A DNA stretch of 64,000 nucleotides from Siphonodentalium dalli (GCA_032622095.1 CP136064.1:126839605-126903604); one strand, 5' to 3'; shown: positions 1-12,800, numbered from the stretch's first letter. Notes: generated by a model not told the origin, from the letters alone. Numbers and translations: made by a program.

Positions 1-2329
1 AGCTCTCAAATTATGCGAGGAGGAATGAGTTCAGATAATAAAGGAAACTTTGGATAGTTATGTAAGAATTCTCTCTACTGTATCTCGTGAGAAAGCAAAC
101 GAAAGCAGGGTCTCATAAAATGGTTAAATCTATATTGTTTGGACACCCAGAAACAGAAAAATAACGCAGTTTTATCTGTTCTGTTTATCTTGAGTCATGT
201 GATATATATGAATGGGATTTAACAGGGAAGTATTGAATCTGTGACATTTTCTAGAAGCAGAAAAATATATACTCAGAGCAGTCTCACGAATGTGACCGAT
301 CAGCATTTATTTTTATATCTACATCAAATCTGTCAAAATTCACTACTGCAGAGAGCTATTCATAGAATACTAGGTAAAATGTGGAGATCATATTGTCCGC
401 GCCTTAAAATAGTACTCATAGTAGACTCCGGTCAACTTGCAATTTATCAAAATACAAAAGAGTACCATATACTATTTTCAATAAGTTCTCAACTTAAACA
501 AAATTGCCTACATACTCTGCGGCAGAGACTGTCTTTATATCTGTATATTACATTTTCTGATATTCACTAAGGCCACATATACGCGAACCATACTACAATT
601 TCTGCAAACGCTTCATGGTGTTTACCCCTTTTCCTTAATGTTACACATATCTCATGCACACAAAAACCAAAAATAGCAACATTGAGTGAATGCAGAAGTA
701 ATGGCTTTAAATGCCAATGACCTGATATTTAGCCCGTGGGTGGCTATAGTAAGATATTTTCAAACAACAAGATTCTGAAAACTAATATTGTTCATGGCAT
801 GGTGGCATATTCCCATTGTAAAGTGCTGACTAAAGTAATTTGAACAAAATTGTCTACTAATTAGAAACTGGTTTGGTAGAAGAATGAAAATTAGTTTAAA
901 ATAAAATGTACGATGTACCGTCTCTTCGATCTGGTGCTAATCTATTAAAGAGATGAGTGTTTATTTACAGTACATGTTATAATCAGCATTACGACATATG
1001 TGTATGGTTTATTATCATGGAGAGTGTTGAAAAATACGGAAATGTAAAGTTCTAGTATTTACACTGCAATGGTGTGCACTTCAGTTTATGTGTTACATTC
1101 AATAATTAGTCAACATTCTAAATGAAATTACCGCGCACTGTGTGGCAAAACATAACTTCATGTATTGTTTGCCTGAAATTATATTTTTTTTGTCTGATTG
1201 TTGTCTGCATTCAAAGCAGAAAACCCTAACTTTAAAGACATAAATCACTGGGTTTAACTTGCGTTGCAGTGACCGATAAATCCTTCAGATGGATCTGTTA
1301 TAATTGTATGTGTACCTTTAAAGATATTTAACAACATACCTGTAAATTACCAATACGTATTTTCACTTCTTGGTGGTTATCCAATATTTGCTTCTGCCGT
1401 AGCATGGCGTGGAGTTGCGGCCATTTTGACAGCTATTTCATGGTCTTGATTGCATTATTTTCTGCCCTTATGACTCTATTCCCCACACCAACCCCTTATG
1501 GCATCTATTATCTCAGTACACTCATCCTGTGTACAGCCGTATATTCAGTTCAAACTTCAAAGTAGCTGATTTCAAGTATGGTAGTCAGTATGGTTGAAGA
1601 TATGGGTTAAGCATCTGATGATTGTGATCGATCCAAGATAATTTGATGGAGATACATCAAAATGTACCATAAGACATGGGATGGGTTAAAGGGGGTAATA
1701 TTATTCAAAAATAGATCAATACCAAAATACATACAGATTAGGGTTCTTCCACATTTATAATCCATTCAACACCAGTTGGCTCCCTGCACTGAGTGGCCCT
1801 ATACCCTGAGCTCCCAGGATGTCTCCAATATATTATACCTGAGTTTCCGCTAGAGGTTGGGAGAATGGTACCCCTATATATAGCCACTGGGGAAATCACA
1901 GTCCATCAATAAACTGAAAATATCTATAGTATAATAATAGTATTTAGTAAATCACTTGATAATTTAAGCTCAAATTCTGAACTCCTGAGGTAATATAAGT
2001 AGATAAAAAAAGACATTATTTGAATGATATAGACATATTTTCCCACATTTAGGCCCACATCCATTTAGGCTGATGAATTATGAGTAACTTTCCAACTAAA
2101 ACAACTACCAATGTCCTGACCCAATATATATATATATAAATTTTGTTTATGACAAGTAACTGCAACTGTTATAAAAGGCTGCTGGGCCACATGTCCCCCC
2201 AAATAAGGTGGTTTTATTTGAAAGGTGGCTATTTTAGAAGTGAAAAATTTGATTCTTGGAACAACCATTTAATCAAACTTTGCTTCCAACTGTCTATGTT
2301 AACTATTCTGAATCATACAATGACTGACA
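1..2329. other. AT-rich stretch with no recognised feature
   Basis: Both strands were read for exons of ALG9 and for repeat families seen elsewhere, and nothing convincing was found. The 109-codon open frame at 241-570 has no recognisable domain, and its composition matches the surrounding DNA. A short TA run lies near 2126-2139. Confidence 0.5.
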
Positions 2330-2985
2330 CTATTGATCGGATGTATTCTCAAATTATAAGTCATCATGCAAAATTCATTAGACGTAGACCAGATTCAAAG
2401 TGGGCCCAGATATTTAAATTATAAGTTGACAAGGACCATAACTGCAGTAAAAATTAATGGGCCGAACCTAAATTCTAAATTCATCTATAATTTCATATGA
2501 GTAATCCACATACCTAATTTGAAAACAATCAGATAACTACAGCCAAATCTATCACCCAGAAACCAAAATAATTGTCAAATTATAAGTCAACAAGGACCAT
2601 AACTCTGGTAAAATAAAAGGCCGCTCAGCCCGAAAGGTGGCTTCATATGGGGTGGAAGCTTTTTAGAAATATATCAACAAGGACTACAACTGTGGTAAAA
2701 ATAGGCAGGTGGAACATAAATTTAATCTTAACCTGTATTTTCATATGAGTAATCCACATTCCAAATTTGAAAACAATCAGATACCTAAGACTAAAGTTAT
2801 CACCCGGAAACCAAAATAATTGGCAAAATCTATGTCGGCAAGGACCATAACTCCAGCAAAAAAGTGCAGACTGAATCCAAATTCAAACTTGACCTGTATT
2901 TTCATGTGGGTAATCAATCCACTTACAAAATTTGATAATATTCAGAGAACTAAAACTAAAGTTATCACCCAGAAATCAAAATAAA
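2330..2985 (+). repeat. Tandem ~155-bp monomers with 'accataactctgg' phrase
   Basis: About four degenerate monomers follow each other. Each reads roughly 'aaggaccataactctgg', then 'acctgtattttcatatgag', 'taatccacat', 'aatttgaaaacaatcagata' and 'ttatcacccagaaacc'. A single related monomer lies at 12895-13010. The layout is that of the core repeats in pearl/Helentron-like elements of bivalves. Confidence 0.75.
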
Positions 2986-3225
2986 ATGTCGGCCGACCAC
3001 AGTGTCCCCTGACAATGTAGCAAGTGGATGCCGCTTTGTTAAAGAAATTAAAAAAAATGTTGAAATGTTCTAAGACGAAAGGGTTAATAATTCCTTAAAA
3101 AAATTATTTTTCTATATACATGTTGCACATCTCCAATATGCGGGTAACAATACTCTGAAGTTTCAAATATCTACAATCAAAACTGTAGGAGGAGTTGATT
3201 ACACCATGAAGGTGTAATCAAAGGA
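2986..3225 (+). mobile_element. 5' end of Helentron-like family 3, copy 1
   Basis: It starts with the palindrome GTCGGCCGAC followed by GTGTCCCCTGAC, then a monomer with 'ccgctttgttaaagaaatt' and 'gttgattacaccatgaaggt'. The same sequence recurs at 48303-48617 and 54198-54583. Copy 48303-48617 is short and complete, with GTCCCCCGA at its 5' end and the complementary TCGGGGGAC at its 3' end. Copy 1 probably continues to the hairpin at 5542-5570, but later DNA interrupts it. Confidence 0.65.
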
Positions 3226-3229
3226 GAAA

Positions 3230-3375
3230 TAGAAAATTATAAAAAATGTTTTTCAAAGTCGAAAGGCCCATAACTCTGGGAAAAATCATTGGATCAAACT
3301 CAAATTCGAACTTGACCTGTATTTTGATATGAACGACCCACAAACAAGAAATTCAATTAATTGAGGAAAAACACC
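3230..3375 (+). repeat. 'aggcccataactctggg' monomer, left part of interrupted element
   Basis: One monomer reads 'aactctgggaaaaatcattg', 'gatcaaactcaaattcgaac' and 'ttgacctgtattttgatatg'. A close relative at 5130-5220 has the same phrases in the same order. This suggests the two were neighbours in one array before about 1.7 kb of other DNA came between them. Confidence 0.55.
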
Positions 3376-3767
3376 CACTGTCCTGAGTGGTATTGATAAG
3401 CTATTGGAGGGTCTACCACTTCGCATGCAAAATAAGATCAATGACATCAACAGCTTGAAGATGGGAATGACCCACCATATATGGTAGATATTTAACCAGG
3501 CTCTGCTTAAGTTTGTTAATTGATGACTGATGTACATGTACAGTACACACAAATAGTAATAACAATTAACGTTATGATTTTGAAACTAACCATGCTAGAA
3601 TATTGACAGTAAGGTGCACATGGTATTAACTACTACGAGTACTATTAATAATAATAGTACTATTCTATCATAATATATGTGGGCATGATGTATGGGAAAT
3701 ATTAAAGGACAAACCAATAGTTATAATACAATTATAACAATTTGTTTTAATTAAGAGCAAGAAGAGC

Positions 3768-3892
3768 TCATTGCGCTTAAGCACAATAAGGGAATCTCAA
3801 TTGTGCTTAAGCGCAATAAGGGAACATTTACTTGCGCTTAAGCGCAATGAAGAATATTCAAATTGCGCTTATAAAGCCCAATAAGGCATCTT
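3768..3892 (+). repeat. Short tandem repeat of palindromic GCGCTTAAGCGC units
   Basis: Four degenerate units of about 35-40 bp are each centred on 'ttgcgcttaagcgcaat', a near-perfect inverted repeat, and followed by 'aaggga' or a similar run. Two further diverged units lie at 5030-5100. Function is unknown. Confidence 0.7.
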
Positions 3893-3911
3893 TTAATAAG
3901 GAATAATTATC

Positions 3912-4050
3912 AAATAAATACACGGTGTAGGTGTGTATGGTCAAGTTGTACCACAAAAAACTGATTGTAGGACGACACGTAGCGGAGTCCTACAATCAGT
4001 TTTTTGTGGTACAACTTGACCATACACACCTCTACACCGTGTATTTATTT
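3912..4050. repeat. Near-perfect hairpin, ~62-bp arms
   Basis: Left arm 3912-3973 pairs with right arm 3987-4050, separated by a 13-base loop. The only clear difference is a 2-base indel (gtaggtg against gtagaggtg). It is a typical miniature inverted-repeat structure. No duplicated target site was identified with confidence. Confidence 0.85.
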
Positions 4051-4053
4051 CTT

Positions 4054-4900
4054 TTGTAATACGACTGAAAGTTTCTGGTCATAATTCGACTGAATAGTCA
4101 ACGATATACTGCGCTTTTTCGGTCTCAGGTGAGAAAACCTTTCGTGGTGTAATTCTTATTGGGCGTACTCGATTTCATTGCACGGAGTACTCTGGTAATT
4201 TGTTTGCGTAAATAATCGTTGTGATTGGCTAAAAAACGATGTGTTTTCAGCGGCGCCCATGCCTTTCATTTAAATTTGTACAGGAGACACGATTGCGGTC
4301 ATTTCTGTGTTGAACGTTGTTGGGACAACATGAATATGATCATCGACTATGGTCCATTTTCCTTACACAAAGCGATCTAAATGATCTAATTTACTAAACT
4401 AATCTTATTTCCCTTCTGGTGAACAAACGCTTTCAGTTTCAACTTGATTCCGAAATATCAAATATGATCGAGATTCGAATTGACGAATGCACAGCCCGGC
4501 CCCATGAAAATACAATTTTACTGATTTATTTTGTCATTTAATATACTTATAGTAACTTTCTTTGGTCGTAACATATATCAATATACCATAACATCATCTG
4601 GACCATATTCATTGGCAACCAAACTGCTTTCAAGCGACAATTTGCTAAAAAATTCGCAACGTCAAGATGTAGCAAAATTCAAAGGGTTGCGGGTGTACTC
4701 CGTTGATGCCCCGTTTGCGCGGAGTTAGAAAAGACGGGAAAAGTCGCGTGCGGCGATCTGAATAAACCGATTTTTTTCGTGGTACAATTGGAAAAAGTAG
4801 AATTGTACCACAAAACTGGAACGAGATAGCCATGGTAACTCGGGCCACTGGCCAATCAGGACATGGCTTTTAAGCATAGTTAGGCAGGGTCGTATTACAA
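4054..4900. mobile_element. Possible short terminal-inverted-repeat element
   Basis: TTGTAATACGAC at 4054-4065 is exactly inverted as GTCGTATTACAA at 4889-4900. Inside, 4780-4812 forms another hairpin with 'gtggtacaatt' and 'aattgtaccac' arms, echoing the 'ttgtaccac' of the neighbouring hairpin at 3912-4050. Twelve matching bases could be chance, so the limits are tentative. Confidence 0.4.
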
Positions 4901-5129
4901 TATATTATATATAGTACATAAACTCCTTATAATTCAGGTGGTGTAGTCCATCTCCATGGTACAATGGGTGGAACAAATATAGGATTATTCTACTATTTGC
5001 AGAAGAGTGATCCAATGAGAGAGATATTAATAGCGCTTAAGTGAAATTGGGATGTAATTGCGGTTAAGCGTAATAAGGAATGTCTTATTGCAATAAGAAT
5101 ATTTCTTATTCCTTATTCACTATTAAGAT

Positions 5130-5575
5130 CGAAAAAAGTCCACAACTCTAGGAAAAATCATCGGATAAACTCAAATTCGAACTCAACCTGTATCTTGATA
5201 TGACTGATCGACATAAAAACGGTATTTGCAATTAAAGGATCCAAACTTGAGATATCATCCGGGAAACCGAAAAAGTGAGAAATTTTCTAAAAAAAAAAGT
5301 TGAAAAAAGGGAAATAACTCCATAAAAGAACATCGGATCAAACCCAGAATTGCAGAACACCTGTGTTCTTGGTTAAGACACCTACATACCAAGTTTCAAT
5401 CAAATCGTATGATCATTAATGGAGTTATAACTCAAGACAGACGCACGCATGCACAGACAGATGGGACGCACAGATGGAGGGATGGACGGGATGCACGGAC
5501 GGACGGATGGGATGCATGGACGGACGGGGCTGATTACAATAGTCCCCCAAAAATAAATTTTTCGGGGGACAATAA
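5130..5575 (+). mobile_element. 3' end of Helentron-like family 3
   Basis: Monomers of the 'aactctaggaaaaatcatcgg' type are followed by a GACG-type microsatellite (about 5440-5528) and a hairpin at 5542-5570 whose arms are GTCCCCC and GGGGGAC. The arm sequence matches the 3' end of the family 3 copy at 48303-48617. The array therefore reads monomers, microsatellite and terminal stem-loop in the order expected of pearl/Helentron-like elements. Open frames on both strands here are by-products of the microsatellite. Confidence 0.65.
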
Positions 5576-6269
5576 TGGGCAAATTCTAAGTCAACAAGGA
5601 CCATAACTCTGCCAAAAATGGACCAGGACCATATCCAGAAATAATTTGGGGACACTGGTGTATATGCCAAATGCATATCCGAAGGCTGCAGCGGGGGTGG
5701 GTATAGGAGGGGTCCCCCCATTGATGAGGGTCCGGGAAAATTTTGAAAATTCAATGCCCTGGGAGCAAATCTGGGGCCTTTTGATTCTTGAATTGACATT
5801 ATGAAGGAGGGTAGTTTGGTCCTCCATGACGCGGTCGGCGCCTCTGCAAAGCAGGCCCAGTCCAAACCAGCTAATTGTACACAGCAGTGCGGTTTGATAC
5901 CCCCGGGTGATTATCGGCTGATAGAATGTGTGTTACATCACTAATTAGTTTATCACAAGGATGTATTAACGTGCTATTTCAACCTATTTACCAAATGTAA
6001 GCAAACATTGCCACATTAAACATGTTTCTGAATTTCTTTTAACATGGTTGTAGTAAGAATTTAAAAAATGTAAATTAATTAAATCAAGCCGATTATTCTC
6101 ATTTTAGAAACATACATAAAGGATGATATTAAAGCCTTGAGTATGGCGGAATTTTTTTATATTGCAGGTAACATACCTTTATTAGGTGATTATGTGCGGT
6201 CCGTGCAACGAACCGGAGGACAGGCATAATATATATATATATATGATGTCTTTGGGCTATTCATATTCC
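5576..6269. other. No recognised gene
   Basis: This holds one partial 'aaggaccataactctgcc' monomer near 5598 and then unique DNA with a short TA run near 6228-6242. The open frame of 146 codons at 5425-5865 (minus) runs through the microsatellite and shows no domain. Confidence 0.5.
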
Positions 6270-8770
6270 ACCGTCACGGAGAAACGGAACAATTCCTAGG
6301 TGCCGCGTTGGTTTAAACATTCAGATTTTTTGTCAGTACTAAACATTCTACAATACGTTTTACGCCATCATTTTAACGAGAACAGCGCTCCTACATTAGC
6401 CGCTGGCGTGTTCTGTCGACATGTATAGGTCCTGGGGTACATCACTGTGACAACGGCATTCGAAATGGCGTCATTTTGGGCTTCACGTCAACTGAAAAAA
6501 CTCAGCAAATCATCCTAGGTGCGATTTAAAACCTCCGGATTCATCGACAGATGGACTTTCGGCCTGAATCAGTGTTCTGTGTTTTACACTAAGAATTCAT
6601 CACATTTGATCGAATTGAGTGTGCCCACGTATGGAGTGTCGACACTGTTATCACCAGGTGATATTTTTGAACAAATATTCAAAGGATATCTCGTTTTTTT
6701 AATTTTAAATTTATTCAAATTTAATTTAAAATTAAACATAAAATCGAAAAGATGGATGTACAAGGAGCATGGTTACCTTCGCTCGTATATACAGGGTGGG
6801 ATAACACGATTACCATTCATATATAGCTAAGGACGTGAATTTGGAGATATTCAGCCCAATATAGTTTGCAACAGAATCGCGAGTATATTCTGAGTTTTAC
6901 GTCTTATTTTCGGACAAGTGTCACGTTTGTCCAAAACGAACAAACGGCGGGTTGTCGACATATATATGTCGTGGGGTGTATCACCATTACATAGCGATTC
7001 GAACCGGCGTCATGTGCGCTTTTATTCTACCAATAAACACAGCAAAACGTAGGTGCGGTTTGAAACCCCCGGGTAGACTTGATGTGAATGTTCTGTGTTT
7101 TACACTAAGAATTCATCAATCTGATCGAATTGAGTGTGCTCACGTATGGAGTGTCGACACTGTTATCACCAGGTGATATTATTGAACAAATATTAAAGGA
7201 TATCTCGTTTTTTTTATTTTAAATTTATTCAAATTTAATTTAAAATTAAACATAAAATCGAAAAGATGGATGTACAAGGAGCATGATTACCTTCGCTCGT
7301 ATATACAGGGTGGGATAACACGATTGCCGTTTATATATGGCCAAGGACGTGAATTTGGAGATATTCAGCCCAATATAGTTTGTAACAAAATCGCGAGTAT
7401 ATTCTGAGTTTTACGTCTTATTTTCGGACAAGTGTCACGTTTGTCCAAAACGAACAAACGGCGGGTTGTCGACATATATATGTCGTGGGGTGTATCACCA
7501 TTACATAGCGATTCGAATTCCATCGCTATGTAATGGTGATACACCCCACGACATATATATGTCGACAACCCGCCGTTTGTTCGTTTTGGACAAACGTGAC
7601 ACTTGTCCGAAAATAAGACGTAAAACTCAGAATATACTCGCGATTCTGTTACAAACTATATTGGGATGAATATCTCCAAATTCACGTCCTTAGCCATATA
7701 TAAACGGCAATCGTGTTATCCCACCCTGTATATACGAGCGAAGGTAACCATGCTCCTTGTGCATCCATCTTTTCGATTTTATGTTTAATTTTAAATTAAA
7801 TTTGAATAAATTAAAAATTAAAAAAACGAGATATCCTTTAAATATTTGTTCAATAATATCACCTGGTGATAACAGTGTCGACACTCCATACGTGAGCACA
7901 CTCAATTCGATCAGATTGATGAATTCTTAGTGTAAAACACAGAACATTCACATCAAGTCTACCCGGGGGTTTCAAACCGCACCTACATTTTGCTGTGTTT
8001 ATCGGTAGAATAAAAGCGCATATGACGCCGGTTCGAATCGCTATGTAATGGTGATACACCCCACGACATATATATGTCGACAACTCGCCGTTTGTTCGTT
8101 TTGGACAAACGTGACACTTGTCCGAAAATAAGACGTAAAACTCAGAATATACTCGCGATTTTGTTACAAACTATGGGCTGAATATCTCCAAATTCACGTC
8201 CTTGGCCATATATAAACGGCAATCGTGTTATCCCACCCTGTATATACGAGCGAAGGTATTAAACCATGCTCCTTGTACATCCATCTTTTCGATTTTATGT
8301 TTAATTTTAAAATAAATTTGAATAAATTTAAAATTAAAAAAACGAGATATCCTTTAATATTTGTTCAATAATATCACCTGGTGATAACAGTGTCGACACT
8401 CCATACGTGAGCACACTCAATTCGATCAGATTGATGAATTCTTAGTGTAAAACACAGAACATTCACATCAAGTCTACCCGGGGGTTTCAAACCGCACCTA
8501 CGTTTTGCTGTGTTTATCGGTAGAATATAAGCGCACATGACGCCGGTTCGAATCGCTATGTAATGGTGATACACCCCACGACATATATATGTCGACAACC
8601 CGCCGTTTGTTCGTTTTGGACAAACGTGACACTTGTCCGAAAATATGACGCAAAACTCAGAATATTCAGAACTAAACTATACATCGGTGTACCCGGGGGT
8701 TTCAAACCGCACTTAAGATTTGCTCTGTTTTTCAGTAGAATTGAATTGCAAATGACGCCTTTGTTTTTCT
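6270..8770. repeat. 515-bp satellite arranged as a large palindrome
   Basis: Units begin at GTCGAC marks. Plus-oriented units start at about 6415, 6954 and 7468 (spacing 539, then 514). At 7513-7521 the array turns over, and minus-oriented units follow with marks at 7561, 8076 and 8591 (spacing 515). Left arm 6415-7512 pairs with right arm 7522 to about 8640, so each arm is about 1.1 kb. The inner units are almost identical by eye, and the outermost ones (6270-6500 and 8640-8770) are clearly older. Each unit contains a SalI-like GTCGAC, an AT-rich 'aaatttaatttaaaatt' core and, on the minus strand, a GGTTCGAATCG phrase like a tRNA T-arm. Open frames of 67-74 codons repeat with the units and are not genes. 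Confidence 0.92.
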
Positions 8771-9107
8771 CATGATATGGCTAAACCACGATGACACCGC
8801 ATGAATCAGAAAAGGGGCACTACGCTCATAACATGAGCCGATGGTGAGTGCATTGCTAAAAGTCCCCCATACAGTCACGAGATATCGCAGATTTAACCCT
8901 GCATTATGTAAACAAAACACACATACACTATAACAAATTAACTTAAATGACACTATAGTTTTGATGCTTATTATGAAATTTGGTACCCACCACCAAGTCC
9001 TGTAGTCATTTAAGTTAATTCACGCGCAGCTCGATCAGAACAACTTTATTATAATTTAAAAAACAAAACACGTTATATTACTAATAAGAGTAATGTTCAA
9101 TTTCACT
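8771..9107. other. No recognised feature
   Basis: Unique AT-rich DNA between the satellite palindrome and the retroelement relic. I see no exon or repeat in it. Confidence 0.5.
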
Positions 9108-9560
9108 GAATCAGTGTCTTTGCAAGGCGTCTCTTATGGTGTGAAAATACTTCTGGATGCCACACATGCCGGATTCACTCGATACTGACAGATGTACTTT
9201 ATCCTTGGTGCTATTTATATAGTCTCTTGGAAACCGGATGTTTTCGAACACAATGTATAATCTTGCTTTAGCGCTTTCTTGAGTTTCCGGTTGATGGCGG
9301 TCATTTGTCGCAGGAATTCTTTCAAGGTCAAGCCTGGGGATTTGGCGTCATCCGGAATCCGATAGAGCAACTCACCCACAAGAACCCTGGTCCCAATTGC
9401 ATTGATTTTTTTCACTATGGCGAGGATGGCGTCGACGATATCTTGTGTCTTCGATGTCGACGATATATCGTTTCCACCTGCGTGCAAGAATATGACATCT
9501 GGCTTCAATTCTTTACTAAATTATCGATTAACAGGTAGTTATCTTAGGAAATGTTCAGGT
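9108..9560 (-). pseudogene. SGNH-hydrolase domain relic of a retroelement
   Basis: Reading minus from about 9530, the frame gives KPDVIFLHAGGNDIS, the block III-like GGND motif of SGNH/GDSL esterases. This is followed by a helix-rich stretch with TRVLVGELLYRIP and the conserved FLRQMTAINRKLKKAL. A stop interrupts it near 9217, after which SGMCGIQKYFHTIRDAL continues, resembling the usual C-terminal 'GxxKYFxxIRxAL'. Domains of this type occur in ORF1 proteins of CR1-like LINEs and in some tyrosine-recombinase retroelements, and I cannot tell which one this is. No reverse transcriptase or recombinase frame is adjacent. It is a fragment and not a working gene. Confidence 0.7.
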
Positions 9561-9632
9561 AATAAGCCCAACAAGCGGCCATATGCCGTTTTTTAAACTT
9601 GTTATCTGAACATTTCCATCCAATAAATAGAG

Positions 9633-9818
9633 TAATGCTCTAATTAATGGACTCCTTAACGAAAGCAGAATTACGGTAATTTTTCAGGATTTAGTCAGAA
9701 ATATGGCTTGCTGCCATTCATCGGAAAGCTCTCAGAAATATGGCTTGCTGCCATTCATCGTGAACTTCAAAAATTACCCATAATTCTGTTGTGGTTAAGG
9801 AGTCCATTAATTAGATAA
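9633..9818. mobile_element. Hairpin MITE, 'TAATGCTCTAA' family, copy 1
   Basis: Ends are TAATGCTCTAATTAATGG and its inverse near 9818, next to ACTCCTTAAC / GTTAAGGAGT. The centre contains 'atatggcttgctgccattcatcg' twice, an internal duplication missing from the copies at 46017-46146 and 55897-56038. Confidence 0.8.
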
Positions 9819-12800
9819 TTATTGTAGGTCTCCTTCTTAACTGTATTATCCATTTTGCTTATTTCAACTTAACATTTCCACTTGTGAATACAAATCCTCC
9901 TGCACATTTCTGCTTCTCTGTCAGTCGTCGTCTGTTTATATTTCCCAATAGTCCCTCTAGATACATAAAAGACTATTCAAGGTTCTGCCTACAGCGTGGA
10001 AATATCCCAGCGTTTCAAGTGATAGCACCGAATTCAGACCCCGCCACCCCCGTTTTTGGAAAAAGCTTCACTGTGAGAAAACCTATCACTGAGTTGCGTG
10101 CATGTAAATTAACTGAGATGTTATCATGGGCCCACTACATGAAGGCTAGACATCAGCATCGATCATATTCCTACAGGGATGGGCTGTTACGTGTTGAATT
10201 GGGTTCCACGGGCTTGGTGCCCCCTCTCTTATCAGACATGGATGTATGACCCTATAGTCATATATATATTTCTTGACAACATTATGCTATGTTCATATAA
10301 GACCACATGTACTGATTTACAACCCTAATTACGCCATCATCTCGCGCTGCATAGCACCGAATTCAGACCCCACCACGAACCCCCGTTTTTTTGAAAAAGC
10401 TTATTTAGCACTACCAATATACCGGCCAAATTAATTAAGTAAAAAGTCAAAGCATATTAGCAAGACGACTTGACCAGGGAGTGTGGTCACACGGTACAGC
10501 GAGTCAGTAGTATTATTATTAGTATGTGTACACATGACCAATACACTAGACTGTACGCATAATCAGTACACTGCCGGTGTACTAAGTATGTGTACAGTCT
10601 AGTGTATTATTAACTACTGTTAATCCCCAGTACACCAATGCACCGTATACAGTGGTCGCCATCGGATGTTTGTCTAGCGCATGCATTAAGCTGTTGTCCG
10701 TGTATTGTCAGGTCGTAAATTGACTTGACTTAGCTGGCACTGTGAATCTCTCTGTATTGGTTTGTTTTCGGAAATAATATTTTGATCGATGATAGTTTTT
10801 ATATGTATACTAATTATTTCCCCACCCAGATATTTACCCACCGGACATTTCCCCTGCTCATAAAATGCTTTATGCTGAATCCTTTATCGCGGATATCAAA
10901 GAATGTTTTGACTGGTCAGTAAAGCCTGCATGGTTATGGAGGAATAAATAATCTCTCTCTCTACTCAGGCGATGTCAACTCCGTTGATATTATGTTTTGA
11001 CAAACATGAGTGCGCGTTTTGACAAACATGAAAGTCTGTTTGGACGATCCCTTGTGACATCAACACAGTTGAAAAAACAATGTCATTGTTGTGACTATTG
11101 TTATCAAAGTATGAATTATAGACATGTTAATGCTATAAAGAGCGTTTGATTTTGTATTTATAATTTTGCAAAGAAAACGATTTATCTTGATATAAGATTT
11201 GTCTTATATGTAGTTAATAGTCAATAATATGGTAATAAGTAAATAAATAATATATAACAGTATTTTACGTTATGAAAAGTGTAATGTGATCGTGTTTAAA
11301 CGGGTACTGTCTGTCAATTTCTATAAATCTAATATCGATAATATATAGAAAAATAAGTCATTTGAGTCGCGGATGTACATGTTCAGGTTAACAGGCTCTC
11401 TTAAAATCAAAGATGATATAAACAGGGTCGAGATCTCTTAAAAATCAAAGTTGATATATAGAGCGTTTAATTTGATATTTAAAATTTGCAAAGAACATTT
11501 TAGAAATTTAATTCTTACATGCCGTGTAATTAATATGGTAACTTAGTCCGCAGGACTGATCGATATCGAGCGACTAAGACTAGGTGAACCACCATCAAAG
11601 CCGTGAGAGCGCTCAAAAACAAGCTGTGTTGACTTCGACAGCGGGAAGGAGAGCATGGTGGATTTCCTGGACATCATTGGCCATTCCATTAGATTCAAGT
11701 GATTTGTTATGTACTGTTTTTATTATTTATTGTTGTTCCATGTATAATATTCGTCGAAACAAATCTGATTTTACCAAACTATACTTAGTAGTCAATCTGT
11801 TAAAATTAGTTTACACTAAACACAAGCTTACAGTTTCGTTGATTCTACCACCCCCCCCCCCCACACCCCCCGCCCGCCACGAATTTTACGAATGTGGGTA
11901 CTCCAACATCTGGAAGATGTACTCCAACAAAACTGGAAGATGATAAAACATTGGTCATAGTCACGCTTGTATCGAAGCAACGAGCGAAAGAGTTAAACAG
12001 TCCTGCAATGTTTGTAAGTTATATACTGATGTCGGAATGGCATATTTCTTAATGTTATTGATATACAATCACCCCGACCCACTCCCGCGTTTTAGCTCCA
12101 TCATAATCAACTATTCGTTCAACAAACTGAGAGTTTCAGTGGCACCATAGTAGCAAAGAGCAAAGCATATGCTGCAGACTAGACTTATCGATTGACTATC
12201 ATAATATTTTTAATATTATATCATAACTTCAGTGTTTACTATCCGATTTCTCCGGCTGATGGGTCAAACCGTAAAGAAATTGTAATATAAATCACAATTT
12301 GCTATTAATATGAAAGTATTGAGTCCAAATTTGTAAGATAAAAGTTTAACTACAGATTACATAGTCTATCACGCAATCTTACATAACGCGATTGACAGCA
12401 GCCGCGCTGAGAACAATGGTATATACTGCAACGCGCAACATAATTACCAGTAATTCTGCTATACTAGCTGCTATAGGATAATTGGTACCCGGGGGTATGA
12501 ATGAGTCCATATTGTAGAGGCACTGTCCACGTCATGTCCACCCATCGTGACACATATTTTTAAAGTGAAAGTTGGAATCATCGTAATTCCACGTTACGCA
12601 CAAAATATTTACTGCGGAAATGTCACATACTTTCTTCAAATGTTCCATGCGTTTTATCGGAGAATGGTCTGGTCACTCTGGTGTAATTTTAGTCGACTAC
12701 ACTATTCTAGTTATGGAATAAAGTGATTAGCTTCATGTTGTATAAATTTAGTCATGTTTTACCGATCTATATGATGAAGATTGGGTCATGAAATTGCTGT

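Noticed and set aside
5425-5865. 146-codon open frame on the minus strand
   Set aside because: It runs through the GACG microsatellite and flanking repeat. No domain or splice pattern; Pro/Ser/Arg repeats come from the tract.
6952-8598. Six similar 67-74-codon frames starting MSTYICRGVYHHYIA
   Set aside because: They are copies of one frame within the satellite units, present on both strands because of the palindrome.
9884-10249. 121-codon frame near a duplicated 'caccgaattcagacccc'
   Set aside because: No domain, no splice signals fitting a gene, and part of it is a local duplication.
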